Below are positions 1 to 6,300 of a DNA stretch of 31,079 bases, piece after piece. The number at the start of each line of letters is the position of its first letter. Position 1 is the first letter of the stretch. The notes beneath the pieces are model-generated. The model was not told the origin of the DNA and ran no database searches. It was given only the letters and a program-made list of their open reading frames with translations. Source of the stretch: a virus; the IMG/VR virus record IMGVR_UViG_3300010331_000030, positions 1 to 31,079 of that record, one strand, 5' to 3'. Made by a program: the position numbers and the translations under genes.

Positions 1-92
1 TTACCTGTTCTCTTATAAAAATCCTGTTTTTCTGACCGGGGAGTATATATATTTAATATAAATATATAAAAATATATTATTTATTAAATTAA
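1..92. other. AT-rich non-coding segment beside HNH; possible half of the cos region
   Basis: No gene is visible here. The segment is mostly A/T with one G/C-rich island (gaccggggag, 36-45) and two direct copies of CCTGTT about 19 bases apart. If the window is a circular map, this piece joins 31014-31079 and makes a gap of about 170 nt between HNH and terS. In many HK97-like phages of Gram-positive hosts the cohesive-end site lies in exactly this gap. That it is cos is inference. Confidence 0.35.
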
Positions 93-416
93 TTACCATC
101 TCTCTTGATTGGTAAACCCTTGAGACTCCTGTGCCTTTAGCTTGTCAGGATGCTGCATGTTGTGGCAATGCCTGCACACTGTCAGGAGATTGTCATCTGC
201 TAATGCAAGAGAGATATCAGCCTTGAGATGGATCTTGTGATGCACCTGCAAAGGATTGTCTTTTGTATTGACTGTTGTCTCTCCTCTTGCTCTGCATAGC
301 TGACACTCAGCATGATCTCTCTTTAAGATCTCAGCTCTCTTTAATCTCCACTCAGGACTCTTATAAAATTTAATCTCATTGCCTGAGATGATTGCTTTGA
401 TTAACTCAGTCCTCAT
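93..416 (-). CDS. HNH endonuclease, terminase-associated
   Basis: A 107-residue protein with the full treble-clef HNH layout: C38-x2-C41, the H59-H60 pair in QVHHK, N76 in DDNLLTVC, then C81-x2-C84-H-N and H89. The N-terminal W/R/K-rich stretch (EWRLKRAEILKRD) is typical of small phage HNH proteins. Such nucleases act with the terminase at DNA packaging in HK97-like phages, cutting near cos. A clear AAAGGAGATCAGC precedes the ATG and overlaps the stop of the upstream gene. If the window is circular, terS follows about 170 nt downstream, which fits the usual HNH-terS-terL order. Confidence 0.93.
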   Translation of the reverse strand: MRTELIKAIISGNEIKFYKSPEWRLKRAEILKRDHAECQLCRARGETTVNTKDNPLQVHHKIHLKADISLALADDNLLTVCRHCHNMQHPDKLKAQESQGFTNQERW

Positions 417-427
417 GCTGATCTCCT

Positions 428-622
428 TTATTGCATGTCATAGTCTCTATCAATTCGACTAAACCCCAATGACTCAATGGCATTGCAATATTTGATCAGT
501 CTGTCCTCCATTTTTTCTGCTCTCTCTTGTATTTCCATTAAATTGCTAAGTAGTTTTTTATCATCTGTCAAAGTGATTGACTCATTAATAATTTTGCAAA
601 TTGTCCTCTTTTTTTTATTCAT
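428..622 (-). CDS. small phage protein of unknown function
   Basis: A 64-residue charged protein (MNKKKRTICK start). Residues 15-45 look helical with heptad-like leucines and may form a short coiled coil. An AAGGAG site lies about 10 bases before the ATG. Its TAA is shared with the ribosome binding site of the HNH gene, so translation of the two is probably linked. I recognise no family; its place just before HNH suggests co-expression with packaging genes. Confidence 0.7.
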   Translation of the reverse strand: MNKKKRTICKIINESITLTDDKKLLSNLMEIQERAEKMEDRLIKYCNAIESLGFSRIDRDYDMQ

Positions 623-623
623 C

Positions 624-863
624 TCATCTGATCTCCTTGATTGCTCCTGATGCAGATCTCTTATATACTCTCTGCTCAGTCATGCATCTATTAAGATCAT
701 CAAACTCATCTATCTCCTTGAGCTTTGCATGTCTGCCATCATGAGCACATGTTATATATTTGCCTTGAGCCTGAGACTCAGCAATCTCATCCTTGATGAG
801 TATTGTTGTCTTATGACAGATCATGCACTTGTATGCAATATAATACTTTGATTGATTTGTCAT
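624..863 (-). CDS. small Cys/His protein, possible zinc ribbon
   Basis: A 79-residue protein with YKCMICHKT (C-x2-C-H) near the N-terminus and CAHDGRH about 20 residues later, resembling a degenerate zinc ribbon. The middle stretch EIDEFDDLNRCM is typical of small conserved phage proteins of Gram-positive hosts. Its start overlaps the stop of the upstream gene as ATGA, so the pair is translationally coupled. Function is unknown; metal binding is inferred from residue spacing only. Confidence 0.75.
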   Translation of the reverse strand: MTNQSKYYIAYKCMICHKTTILIKDEIAESQAQGKYITCAHDGRHAKLKEIDEFDDLNRCMTEQRVYKRSASGAIKEIR

Positions 864-1162
864 CTTGCTGACCTCCTCGGCATTTGATTTGGATTGATAT
901 ATCTATCTTTAGGATCTGCCATCTTTGCATCTATCATTGCAAGATAGACTGCATCTGTTGTGACTCTCCTTGCTGATGTCCTGAGTCTTTTATTGTGAGG
1001 CACTCTCTTTGCCTTGATCATCTTGATTAAGATGTGACAGATGTGCAGCTTGTTAAAATGTGCATGATTGCAGTATTGTCCTTTAGTATTAACAAGCACA
1101 AAAGACTCTGCTCCAATCTCTAATATTTTATATTGCCCATCATGATATATAACTCTTGCCAT
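860..1162 (-). CDS. conserved phage protein, first gene of the late unit
   Basis: A 100-residue basic protein starting MARVIYHDGQ. The frame is open further upstream, but GTGGAG lies correctly before this ATG, and the upstream extension would run through the terminator at 1182-1218. The C-terminal half is rich in Arg/Lys (KAKRVPHNKRLR, SARRVTTDAVY), a pattern I associate with small unnamed phage proteins near terminase genes. It is the first gene after the structured late leader. A nucleic-acid-binding role is possible but not shown. Confidence 0.75.
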   Translation of the reverse strand: MARVIYHDGQYKILEIGAESFVLVNTKGQYCNHAHFNKLHICHILIKMIKAKRVPHNKRLRTSARRVTTDAVYLAMIDAKMADPKDRYINPNQMPRRSAR

Positions 1163-1181
1163 CTCATCAACTCCACTCAAT

Positions 1182-1218
1182 AAAAAAAAGACAACCCTCA
1201 GATAATTAAATCTGAGAG
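1182..1218 (-). terminator. intrinsic terminator inside the late leader
   Basis: On the minus strand CTCTCAGAT, a 6-nt loop and ATCTGAGGG form a 9-bp stem (one G-T pair), followed by TTGTC and eight T. It ends only about 20 nt before the start of 860-1162. There is no room for a new promoter between them, so that gene must be reached by readthrough or antitermination. Confidence 0.85.
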
Positions 1219-1270
1219 TCATCTCCGAAAGGAGGAAAATATATATAATAGGAGTACCTAATTTAAAAGG

Positions 1271-1306
1271 GATAAGGCTCACATGTAACTCTCTGCAAAC
1301 CTTATC
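1271..1306 (-). ncRNA. structured leader hairpin upstream of the late genes
   Basis: The arms GATAAGG and CCTTATC pair perfectly over 7 bp around a 22-nt loop. Between this hairpin and the terminator lies a short CTCC-TTTC-GGAG stem (about 1224-1235) that includes an SD-like CCTCC. The stretch 1219-1386 holds no convincing gene. Hairpin, spacer and terminator before a gene are arranged like an attenuator or antitermination leader. I do not recognise it as a known riboswitch class. Confidence 0.45.
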
Positions 1307-1343
1307 TCTATCATGGAATATTTACAACTACATAATAACATGG

Positions 1344-1375
1344 ATTATACTGTCATTTGTGCCATGATTGTGCCA
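1344..1375 (-). promoter_or_regulatory. candidate activator-dependent late promoter
   Basis: On the minus strand a perfect TATAAT (1349-1344) lacks a good -35 at the usual distance. Instead, two copies of TGGCACAA (1375-1368 and 1364-1357), 11 bp apart and so on the same face of the helix, fill the -20 to -40 region. This is the look of a promoter that needs a bound activator. The RinA-like, HTH or sigma-like proteins of the early block are candidates. Downstream genes would be 860-1162, HNH and, across the ends, the structural genes. Confidence 0.5.
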
Positions 1376-1386
1376 ATGTTAATATA

Positions 1387-1770
1387 TTACTCTTTGACTG
1401 CTGTCAGACATTCAAAATCTAAATCGTCAAAGTCAAGCATCTCTGCAATCCTCTCCATGCTGAGATCTGCAAAATCAAGGATCTCATCAACGCTCATTGG
1501 CCTATCACTGATCATCTCATACAGTTTATGATACTGTCCATTGTCATTGTAATAAAGGACAGTCAGGCCTTTCCTATTTTTCTGAGCCTCCTCTGCATAA
1601 AATGTCAGCTTTGATGCAGTGTAAAATGTCATATTATCAATGGATGTTTTGCCTGTTGCAATGTCGCTGAGAGTCATCTGTGGGATGCCTGTTGCCTTGC
1701 TGATGCTATACTTTGAGAGTCCTGAGTCCTCCATCAGCCAATTGATTAATTTTTCATCTGCTTTTAACAT
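1387..1770 (-). CDS. HTH DNA-binding protein
   Basis: A 127-residue protein. Residues 8-60 read as an XRE/lambda-repressor-type helix-turn-helix (NWLMEDSGLSKYSISKATGI, then PQMTLSDIATGKTS). The acidic C-terminal half (SVDEILDFADLSMERIAEML) probably mediates oligomerisation or partner contact. AAAAGGAGGAGCTCAA precedes the ATG. It is the last gene of the unit that starts at the 2974-2999 promoter, and it sits just upstream of the late promoter candidate. A role in the middle-to-late switch is plausible but inferred. Confidence 0.75.
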   Translation of the reverse strand: MLKADEKLINWLMEDSGLSKYSISKATGIPQMTLSDIATGKTSIDNMTFYTASKLTFYAEEAQKNRKGLTVLYYNDNGQYHKLYEMISDRPMSVDEILDFADLSMERIAEMLDFDDLDFECLTAVKE

Positions 1771-1796
1771 TTGAGCTCCTCCTTTTAAAATAAAGT

Positions 1797-2057
1797 TTAA
1801 AGTTCTCTGAGTCCTTTTTGATATGCCAATTCAACCTGAGCTTTTATATTAACATCAATCTCATCCTGCACTTTTTGCTGATCTGCCTCAACTGCTTTCT
1901 TTTTTGCCCTATACTCATCATCCCTCTCATCATATGTCCTGCTCTTAAAGATCAGTTCTGTGAGATCATTCCATAGATCACTGAGGCCATCCCTTTTGTC
2001 TGTCAGCTCTGAGTATTCCTTATTAAGATTAAACTCTTTGATTGTCAGATTTTCCAT
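1797..2057 (-). CDS. small coiled-coil protein
   Basis: An 86-residue, highly charged protein predicted by eye to be mostly helical (residues 15-80 rich in E, K, D, R and heptad L/V/A). CAGGAGGAGAAAACA precedes the ATG. A GAGAGAG hairpin (2085-2106) lies immediately upstream of the ribosome binding site. No family recognised. Confidence 0.65.
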   Translation of the reverse strand: MENLTIKEFNLNKEYSELTDKRDGLSDLWNDLTELIFKSRTYDERDDEYRAKKKAVEADQQKVQDEIDVNIKAQVELAYQKGLREL

Positions 2058-2084
2058 TGTTTTCTCCTCCTGTTAATTTGTAAA

Positions 2085-2106
2085 GAGAGAGAGTGATCTC
2101 TCTCTC
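2085..2106 (-). repeat. intergenic GA/TC hairpin, copy 1
   Basis: Nine-bp perfect stem of alternating GA/TC around a 4-nt loop (TGAT on the plus strand), between the stop of 2110-2310 and the start of 1797-2057. It lacks a T-run, so it is not a standard terminator. It may act as an RNA processing or stability element. Confidence 0.6.
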
Positions 2107-2109
2107 GGC

Positions 2110-2310
2110 TTAATTTAAATTGTTTAACACTTGCTTTGTCTGATATATGAGTTTGTTATAATGCAGGATCATGCTGAGAGATGGCTTATAAGATCCATAC
2201 TCTTTGATGTAATCATAATCTGAGATCTGCTTTTGCATCTCAATCCTGTACTCTGTGATCAAGTGCCTCAGTGCTTTTTTAGTGATCTTGACCATTTTAT
2301 CATTTTCCAT
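2110..2310 (-). CDS. small basic protein of unknown function
   Basis: A 66-residue protein starting MENDKMVKITKK. An in-frame ATG two codons earlier (2316) lies only 2 nt after AGGAGGG, whereas this one has normal spacing of about 8, so I prefer it. Tyr-rich C-terminal half (YDYIKEYGSY). Flanked on both sides by the GA/TC hairpins. No family recognised. Confidence 0.6.
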   Translation of the reverse strand: MENDKMVKITKKALRHLITEYRIEMQKQISDYDYIKEYGSYKPSLSMILHYNKLIYQTKQVLNNLN

Positions 2311-2339
2311 TTTCATACCCTCCTGATTTTAATTTAGGA

Positions 2340-2357
2340 GAGAGAGTGATCTCTCTC
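2340..2357 (-). repeat. intergenic GA/TC hairpin, copy 2
   Basis: Second copy of the hairpin: GAGAGAG, TGAT loop, CTCTCTC, lying between 2370-2576 and 2110-2310. It has the same loop and the same placement upstream of the next ribosome binding site as the copy at 2085-2106. A weaker relative (GGGAGA/TCTCCC, about 2603-2621) lies before 2370-2576. Confidence 0.6.
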
Positions 2358-2369
2358 CTGCTGATTGGA

Positions 2370-2576
2370 TCAGTCCTGTCTGTATGCCTCCATTGTTAAA
2401 TATGAGAGAGCCATCATCAACTCATTGTACTCATCATTGTCAAGTCCCTCGGCTTTGCTTAAAGTCATCTCAGCAGTTTTCATCTCATCCAAATTGCTGC
2501 AACTGTTTACCATATGCCAATAATCCTCAATAGTTTTCTTTGGAATCTCTTGAGCCTGTGCATTGTTAGTTTTCAT
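2370..2576 (-). CDS. small acidic protein of unknown function
   Basis: A 68-residue protein starting MKTNNAQAQEIPKK. The frame is open further upstream to 2645, but AAGGAG sits 9 nt before this ATG and nothing comparable precedes the earlier codon. The body is helical and acidic (DEMKTAEMTLSKAEGLDNDE). No recognised domain. Confidence 0.6.
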   Translation of the reverse strand: MKTNNAQAQEIPKKTIEDYWHMVNSCSNLDEMKTAEMTLSKAEGLDNDEYNELMMALSYLTMEAYRQD

Positions 2577-2638
2577 TTTTCTGTACTCCTTAATAATTAT
2601 TTGGGAGATTGAGGCTCTCCCTGTGCCTATCTGCTGAT

Positions 2639-2920
2639 TTACCAATTAATCCTGATCTGCTTGATGTCTTGTCCTGAATACTCAAGAGAGGCTGTTGCAT
2701 TATTCCTGAGGATCATTGCCTTAAAATCTGAGTGATCCATTATTTCATTGGCAGTTTTGGCAGTGAGTCCCTGATCTTTTCTGTTGTAATCATAGCCACA
2801 ATTGACTGTCGCTGTATTATTTTTTTCTTGAGCAAATGTCATCATTGCCTTTGGGAAATTCCCATAACTCATGCTGTCTCTGAGAGCCTTGATTGTTTTT
2901 TGCAAATCTGATTTTTTCAT
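2639..2920 (-). CDS. unknown protein, first gene of the middle unit
   Basis: A 93-residue protein (MKKSDLQKTIKALRDSMSYG start) with AAAGGAGATTAGTAAA before the ATG. It is the first gene after the palindromic promoter/operator at 2974-2999. One Cys and no membrane segment. No family recognised. Confidence 0.65.
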   Translation of the reverse strand: MKKSDLQKTIKALRDSMSYGNFPKAMMTFAQEKNNTATVNCGYDYNRKDQGLTAKTANEIMDHSDFKAMILRNNATASLEYSGQDIKQIRINW

Positions 2921-2972
2921 TTTACTAATCTCCTTTAATATTTATTTGGTTACATGATGTTGTCTTGTCCTA

Positions 2973-2999
2973 ATTATACTATGGTATACCGTACTATAA
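2973..2999 (-). promoter_or_regulatory. promoter with 26-bp palindromic operator
   Basis: 2974-2999 is an imperfect palindrome centred on GGTATACC with arms TTATA...TATAA; 20 of 26 positions are symmetric. It contains a minus-strand TATAAT (2978-2973), the start of the unit 2920 to 1387. The preceding unit ends at the terminator 3032-3062, so a new promoter is needed here. The -35 is poor, which suggests control by a dimeric regulator binding the palindrome. Confidence 0.6.
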
Positions 3000-3031
3000 T
3001 AGAGTAATAATATTAATTATTTGTAAATAAT

Positions 3032-3062
3032 AAAAAAGAGCAACCACTGAAATGACTGCTCT
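3032..3062 (-). terminator. terminator of the long early operon
   Basis: Minus strand: AGAGCA and TGCTCT form the base of a roughly 10-bp stem (inner G-T pairs, loop TTTCAG), followed directly by TTTTTTATT. It starts 15 nt after the stop of 3077-3289 and closes the early transcript that begins near 12570. Confidence 0.88.
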
Positions 3063-3076
3063 CTGCTGATATCTAT

Positions 3077-3289
3077 TTAATTAAATAGCGTGATGATGAG
3101 AGCAATTGTCTCAGGCTCATGCTTGTGGCCATAATAAACTGTGCCTCTGATTGGATCAACCTGCCTTGACCATCCCTCATTGACAAGAGTCTGCTCTGCA
3201 TCCGTAAAATGTATAAATGGTAATTGTCTCTTTTTCCACCTGACTCCGTTGGCCTCATAATAAATCTGATATGATCTGTTACTGCCCAT
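3077..3289 (-). CDS. small unknown protein, last gene of the early operon
   Basis: A 70-residue protein starting MGSNRSYQIYYEANG. The frame is open far upstream, but that part overlaps the 3279-3680 gene and only here does AAGGAGGCAC sit in front of ATGATG. It is rich in aromatic residues (QLPFIHFTDAEQTL, GTVYYGHKH). It overlaps the upstream gene by 11 nt and is followed by the operon terminator. No known family. Confidence 0.65.
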   Translation of the reverse strand: MGSNRSYQIYYEANGVRWKKRQLPFIHFTDAEQTLVNEGWSRQVDPIRGTVYYGHKHEPETIALIITLFN

Positions 3290-3680
3290 CATGTGCCTCC
3301 TTGTACTCCTCCAATGACCAATTAAACTTTTTGCCACACTGATGACAAAATGCAATCTTGTCTGTTGGGACATCTGCAACCAACTGAGCAAATCTCTCAA
3401 CATCATCCAAATCCTGCCATGGCTCTATATGCCAAAATGCATTGTCACAATGTCCACATAATACAATGTGATAAAGCTCTCCATCACAGTCGCTCATCTC
3501 ATTTAATTTGGGCAGCACTGTCTCTCTCTGCCCACCATGAGCCTGCTCCATCTCGCTCCATGTCGCTGCTGCTGAGGCCTCAGTCTCTTGATCTGTCAAT
3601 CCCAATCTTCTGCCCTTTGCATAGTCAGGCACTACTTGTGCAATGAGATTTGTATCAATAATTGTTTTCATTGCTGTCAT
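3279..3680 (-). CDS. zinc-ribbon phage protein
   Basis: A 133-residue protein. The C-terminal 60 residues carry LCGHCDNAFWH and FCHQCGKKFNW, i.e. C-x2-C and C-x2-C about 35 residues apart, the classic four-Cys zinc ribbon. The N-terminal half (YAKGRRLGLTDQETEASAAA) is helical. GGAGGAGAGAG precedes the ATG. It belongs to the cluster of zinc-finger-like small proteins in 3.2-7.9 kb. Specific function unknown. Confidence 0.75.
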   Translation of the reverse strand: MTAMKTIIDTNLIAQVVPDYAKGRRLGLTDQETEASAAATWSEMEQAHGGQRETVLPKLNEMSDCDGELYHIVLCGHCDNAFWHIEPWQDLDDVERFAQLVADVPTDKIAFCHQCGKKFNWSLEEYKEAHDGQ

Positions 3681-3690
3681 CTCTCTCCTC

Positions 3691-3858
3691 CTATGTTTTT
3701 ATTAGCTTGATTATTTGGGCCTTGCTTAATCCTTGCTGTAATAAATATTTTGTTTTTCTCTCACAATCTTTGCAACCCCATACATCCATTGGACTTGTCC
3801 TCTTTAAATATAAATTATCTCCTTTGCAATACGGACATTTTCTGCTAAAAAAACTCAT
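3691..3858 (-). CDS. 55-residue zinc-finger protein
   Basis: Starts MSFFSRKCPYCKGD, with the second pair in WGCKDCERK, so C-x2-C ... C-x2-C within about 25 residues. This ATG is chosen because AAGGAGGAGAGAG precedes it and it overlaps the upstream stop as ATGA; an earlier in-frame codon lacks both. The C-terminal LSKAQIIKLIKT looks like a short helix that could bind nucleic acid. Function unknown. Confidence 0.72.
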   Translation of the reverse strand: MSFFSRKCPYCKGDNLYLKRTSPMDVWGCKDCERKTKYLLQQGLSKAQIIKLIKT

Positions 3859-4202
3859 CTCTCTCCTCCTTGAGATCTGCTCCACATATTTTTTTGATTG
3901 ATCAATGACTGTTTATATCCAATACAATAGCCATTGATTACATGTAATATTTCAGCATTGTCTCCTGATTTTGTGAGATGCACTATATTATCTAATACAT
4001 CAATCATGTCCTCTGAGCTGATGAGCAATGTGACTGATGTGCTGTCAGATCCCTCTGCACTGTCAATAAACTCTTTCATCAATTTATGCATTTTCCATCC
4101 TGTGCCTTTTGGCTCTTGCTGCTCAGGCTTTACTTTTGGAGGATTATCTTTTTTTAATTCTGATCCATCAGCTTTTGGCTGATATCCATTTCTCACTCTC
4201 AT
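3855..4202 (-). CDS. unknown protein, paralogue of the adjacent gene
   Basis: A 115-residue protein with a Pro/Lys-rich N-terminus (residues 8-35) and a conserved C-terminal part (SSEDMIDVLDNIVHLT and NGYCIGYKQSL). That C-terminal part matches the second half of the gene immediately upstream (KADDVIEILDHVLEIT, DGYCTGYKHAL). Start and stop overlap both neighbours by 4 nt, and ATAGGAGGAGCTAA precedes the ATG. The two genes look like a tandem duplication. Function unknown. Confidence 0.7.
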   Translation of the reverse strand: MRVRNGYQPKADGSELKKDNPPKVKPEQQEPKGTGWKMHKLMKEFIDSAEGSDSTSVTLLISSEDMIDVLDNIVHLTKSGDNAEILHVINGYCIGYKQSLINQKNMWSRSQGGER

Positions 4203-4690
4203 TTAGCTCCTCCTATCAGTAAATCATGCATCTCCTGCTTATCTTTTATTTGCTTTTGCAATGCATGTTTATATCCTGTGCAATATCCATCTATTAATGC
4301 AGCAGTCATGTCTGTATTATTAATCCTGAGCTTGATCTTTGTTATTTCCAATACATGATCTAATATTTCAATTACATCATCTGCCTTTATCAGCAATGTC
4401 AGATCTTTTTCCGGCCCATCAATAAAATATTTCATCCTGTCATGCTGCTGCTCTGCTGTGCTTTTTGGCCTTGTCCCATCTTTATTGTTGATCATGTTGT
4501 CTCCTCCTTTGAGTTTGCTTTTTGTTAAATCAAGATAGGCCTGCTTTGTCAGAAAATATCCATCATCATCCACTTTATCAATTGCATCCATAACAGACTT
4601 TTTCTCAATCAGATCTGATGCATATATCTCTGCACCATGCACATCTAAATTATTAATTTTTTGTTTTAATGTTTCTTTAAAATATTTCAT
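4199..4690 (-). CDS. two-part protein, possible fusion with an internal start at 4495
   Basis: A 163-residue frame starting MKYFKETLKQK after AAAAGGAGGATCAG. Half-way along, AAAGGAGGAGACAAC precedes an in-frame ATG at 4495 (MINNKDGTRPKSTAEQ) with ideal spacing; the SD codes for LKGGD. The second half alone (99 residues) is the paralogue of 3855-4202. Either a stop codon was lost between two tandem genes, or one frame makes a long and a short product. Function unknown. Confidence 0.65.
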   Translation of the reverse strand: MKYFKETLKQKINNLDVHGAEIYASDLIEKKSVMDAIDKVDDDGYFLTKQAYLDLTKSKLKGGDNMINNKDGTRPKSTAEQQHDRMKYFIDGPEKDLTLLIKADDVIEILDHVLEITKIKLRINNTDMTAALIDGYCTGYKHALQKQIKDKQEMHDLLIGGAK

Positions 4691-5084
4691 TTCTGATCCT
4701 CCTTTTAAGTTTATAACCAATTGTATAGCCATTTGGCTTGTGAGCCTTTAGATCATAGATTGCGAATAATAAAGATAAATCTGTTGTGATCTGAGCCATT
4801 GTAATAACTCCATCTGACTCTATAAATTCATCATGTATCTCTCTGCATGACTCCTTAAAATCATCTGTTGTGCATCCATTGTCATCAGGATCAACATATC
4901 CTGACAGCATAAGCTCCTGAGCTACCATGTCACAATGCTGATGACTTTTCCATGTATAGACCTCATTGTCATACCTCAGCACAGTCCTGCAATATTGCTC
5001 ACCCCTTGAGATTGGAGTCTCACAATAATTGCATATATGATTTTTGTTGGCTCTTGGCTTGTATTCTTTTATTACTTCAATCAT
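4677..5084 (-). CDS. Cys/His-rich phage protein
   Basis: A 135-residue protein. Residues 16-55 hold HICNYCETPISRGEQYCRT and then WKSHQHCD. This C-x2-C ... WK-x-H-x-x-C pattern is seen in a common small phage family in which a treble-clef-like metal site is probable. Its end, NGYTIGYK, resembles the GYCxGYK ends of the next two genes downstream. AAAGGAGGCAAAG precedes the ATG. Biochemical function is not known to me. Confidence 0.72.
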   Translation of the reverse strand: MIEVIKEYKPRANKNHICNYCETPISRGEQYCRTVLRYDNEVYTWKSHQHCDMVAQELMLSGYVDPDDNGCTTDDFKESCREIHDEFIESDGVITMAQITTDLSLLFAIYDLKAHKPNGYTIGYKLKRRIRNEIF

Positions 5085-5096
5085 CTTTGCCTCCTT

Positions 5097-5369
5097 TTAA
5101 AATATACTTAACTGATCATCAATGTGATCTGATGTGATCTTTTTGTCCGGCTCCTTGATTTTTGGGACAGGCTTATCTTTGGATAGATCTGCAATGATAT
5201 CCTCAAGTTTTTCCTGAGGATTATCCTCACGTATCTGCTCAATTTTTTTAAGAGCTGCCTCTGTTACAATGTCCATGATCTTAAAGCTCATCTTTTGTGT
5301 CTGCTCTTTAGTTTTGCAGTCTGAGAGCAATACTGATATCAACTCTTTTAAATCCTTAAACTGATCCAT
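5097..5369 (-). CDS. helical unknown protein
   Basis: A 90-residue protein starting MDQFKDLKELISVLL. The ATG overlaps the TGA of the upstream membrane protein (TGATG), so re-initiation is likely; only a weak AAAGGATGG precedes it. Charged helical body with a Lys/Asp-rich tail (SKDKPVPKIKEPDKK) and a C-terminal DDQLSIF. That last motif resembles a clamp-binding QLxxF peptide (QLSIF), so interaction with the DNA polymerase sliding clamp is a speculative possibility. Confidence 0.6.
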   Translation of the reverse strand: MDQFKDLKELISVLLSDCKTKEQTQKMSFKIMDIVTEAALKKIEQIREDNPQEKLEDIIADLSKDKPVPKIKEPDKKITSDHIDDQLSIF

Positions 5370-5518
5370 CAATATCCATCCTTTTTTTTAAAGAACCATA
5401 GCCAAATAAAAATCCCACAAATAACTGATTGTATTCGGCTAAATCCAAGAGAGTCTAATCCTGCATGTATTATGATTAAAATAATTAAACTGATAATATA
5501 ATCTAATGCTTTTCTCAT
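5369..5518 (-). CDS. 49-residue membrane protein
   Basis: Starts MRKALDYIISLIILIIIHAG after TGAGGAGGATAAA; the frame is open upstream but without a ribosome binding site. Two hydrophobic stretches (about 5-20 and 30-43) separated by GLDSLGFSRIQS suggest a small two-span inner-membrane protein with a basic KKKDGY tail. TGATG overlap with the next gene. Function unknown. Confidence 0.6.
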   Translation of the reverse strand: MRKALDYIISLIILIIIHAGLDSLGFSRIQSVICGIFIWLWFFKKKDGY

Positions 5519-5528
5519 TTTATCCTCC

Positions 5529-5942
5529 TCAGACTCTGCATCCCAACTGATAAGCAATCAGCTCAATGATCTCTCTCCTCCATCTGTAAAAAGTCCGTCT
5601 GCTGATATATAGCTCTTTGATGATGCCATAATCAGTCAGCCTCTTTTCAAAATACTTGAGCTTTACCAAATCATATTTTTTGGCCTCAGATCCTTGCTTG
5701 ATGATATCAATTGATGCATCAATAGCTCTGATCCTCCTCCTGCTCTCAATAAGCTCCTTGTGAGAGACAAGTCTCATTGCCTTGCTGCCTGTGATGTCTG
5801 AGATGTCAGTGCCTCTGATCTCAGCTCCTCCACCTGTACTATTGATGATTTCATCCTCTTTGTCTTTAATATATTTGATTGTGTCTTTATATGAGTAAAG
5901 CTCTGACTCTATCATTTTAAAATTAGCTGCCTCAATCCTCAT
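5529..5942 (-). CDS. RinA/DUF722-like phage transcriptional activator
   Basis: A 137-residue protein starting MRIEAANFKMIESEL (GGAGGGATAAA before ATG). The layout fits RinA-type late activators: N-terminal charged helix, a GGGAEIRG/SKAMRL segment, a helical RRRIRAIDASIDII stretch, a DLVKLKYFEKRL segment, then the C-terminal HTH IKELYISRRTFYRWRREIIELIA. RinA-family proteins switch on packaging and structural genes. Here it lies in the early block, so the late promoter candidate at 1344-1375 is a natural target. The family call is by motif memory. Confidence 0.75.
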   Translation of the reverse strand: MRIEAANFKMIESELYSYKDTIKYIKDKEDEIINSTGGGAEIRGTDISDITGSKAMRLVSHKELIESRRRIRAIDASIDIIKQGSEAKKYDLVKLKYFEKRLTDYGIIKELYISRRTFYRWRREIIELIAYQLGCRV

Positions 5943-5943
5943 T

Positions 5944-6300
5944 TTATCCCTCCAATCTTTTGCTATTATATATTTTAATCTTATCTGTGATTGTTGATGC
6001 ACTATAACCAACCAATTGAGCAATCTGATCTCTCCTGTACCCTTTGAGATAGAGATCAATGACTTTGGCCTCTGTTTTTTTAGGCATCCTTACTCTCCTC
6101 TTTATGTTGACTCTTTCAGTCTGTGGATCTTCTATGATATTAATAATGCTTGTGGTATACATGAGCCTCCAATGTCTATAAAACAGATCCGGACTTTTGA
6201 CTCCATGCCTTGCAAGTCTCTTGATGGCCTGATCAGGCTTGAGGCCCGGCATGAGATGCTCAATAAAATGCTTTAGCTCATTTCTTTGGCTCTTTGTCAT
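5944..6300 (-). CDS. homeodomain-like HTH protein
   Basis: A 118-residue protein. The C-terminal 45 residues (KVIDLYLKGYRRDQIAQLVG, then SASTITDKIKIY) form a resolvase/HTH_23-type helix-turn-helix; the N-terminal 60 residues are helical. Three consecutive ATG follow GGAGGG; I take the third (6300) for spacing. It is sandwiched between the RinA-like and the sigma-region-4-like genes, which suggests a regulatory cassette. A small-terminase-like role is less likely because a P27-type TerS is present. Confidence 0.65.
   Translation of the reverse strand: MTKSQRNELKHFIEHLMPGLKPDQAIKRLARHGVKSPDLFYRHWRLMYTTSIINIIEDPQTERVNIKRRVRMPKKTEAKVIDLYLKGYRRDQIAQLVGYSASTITDKIKIYNSKRLEG

Noticed and set aside
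1271-1306. Named riboswitch in the late leader
   Set aside because: Hairpin and terminator are present, but I could not match the conserved core of any riboswitch class I know.
1313-1531. 72-codon plus-strand frame
   Set aside because: Overlaps the promoter candidate and the HTH gene on the other strand; Ser-rich shadow with no SD.
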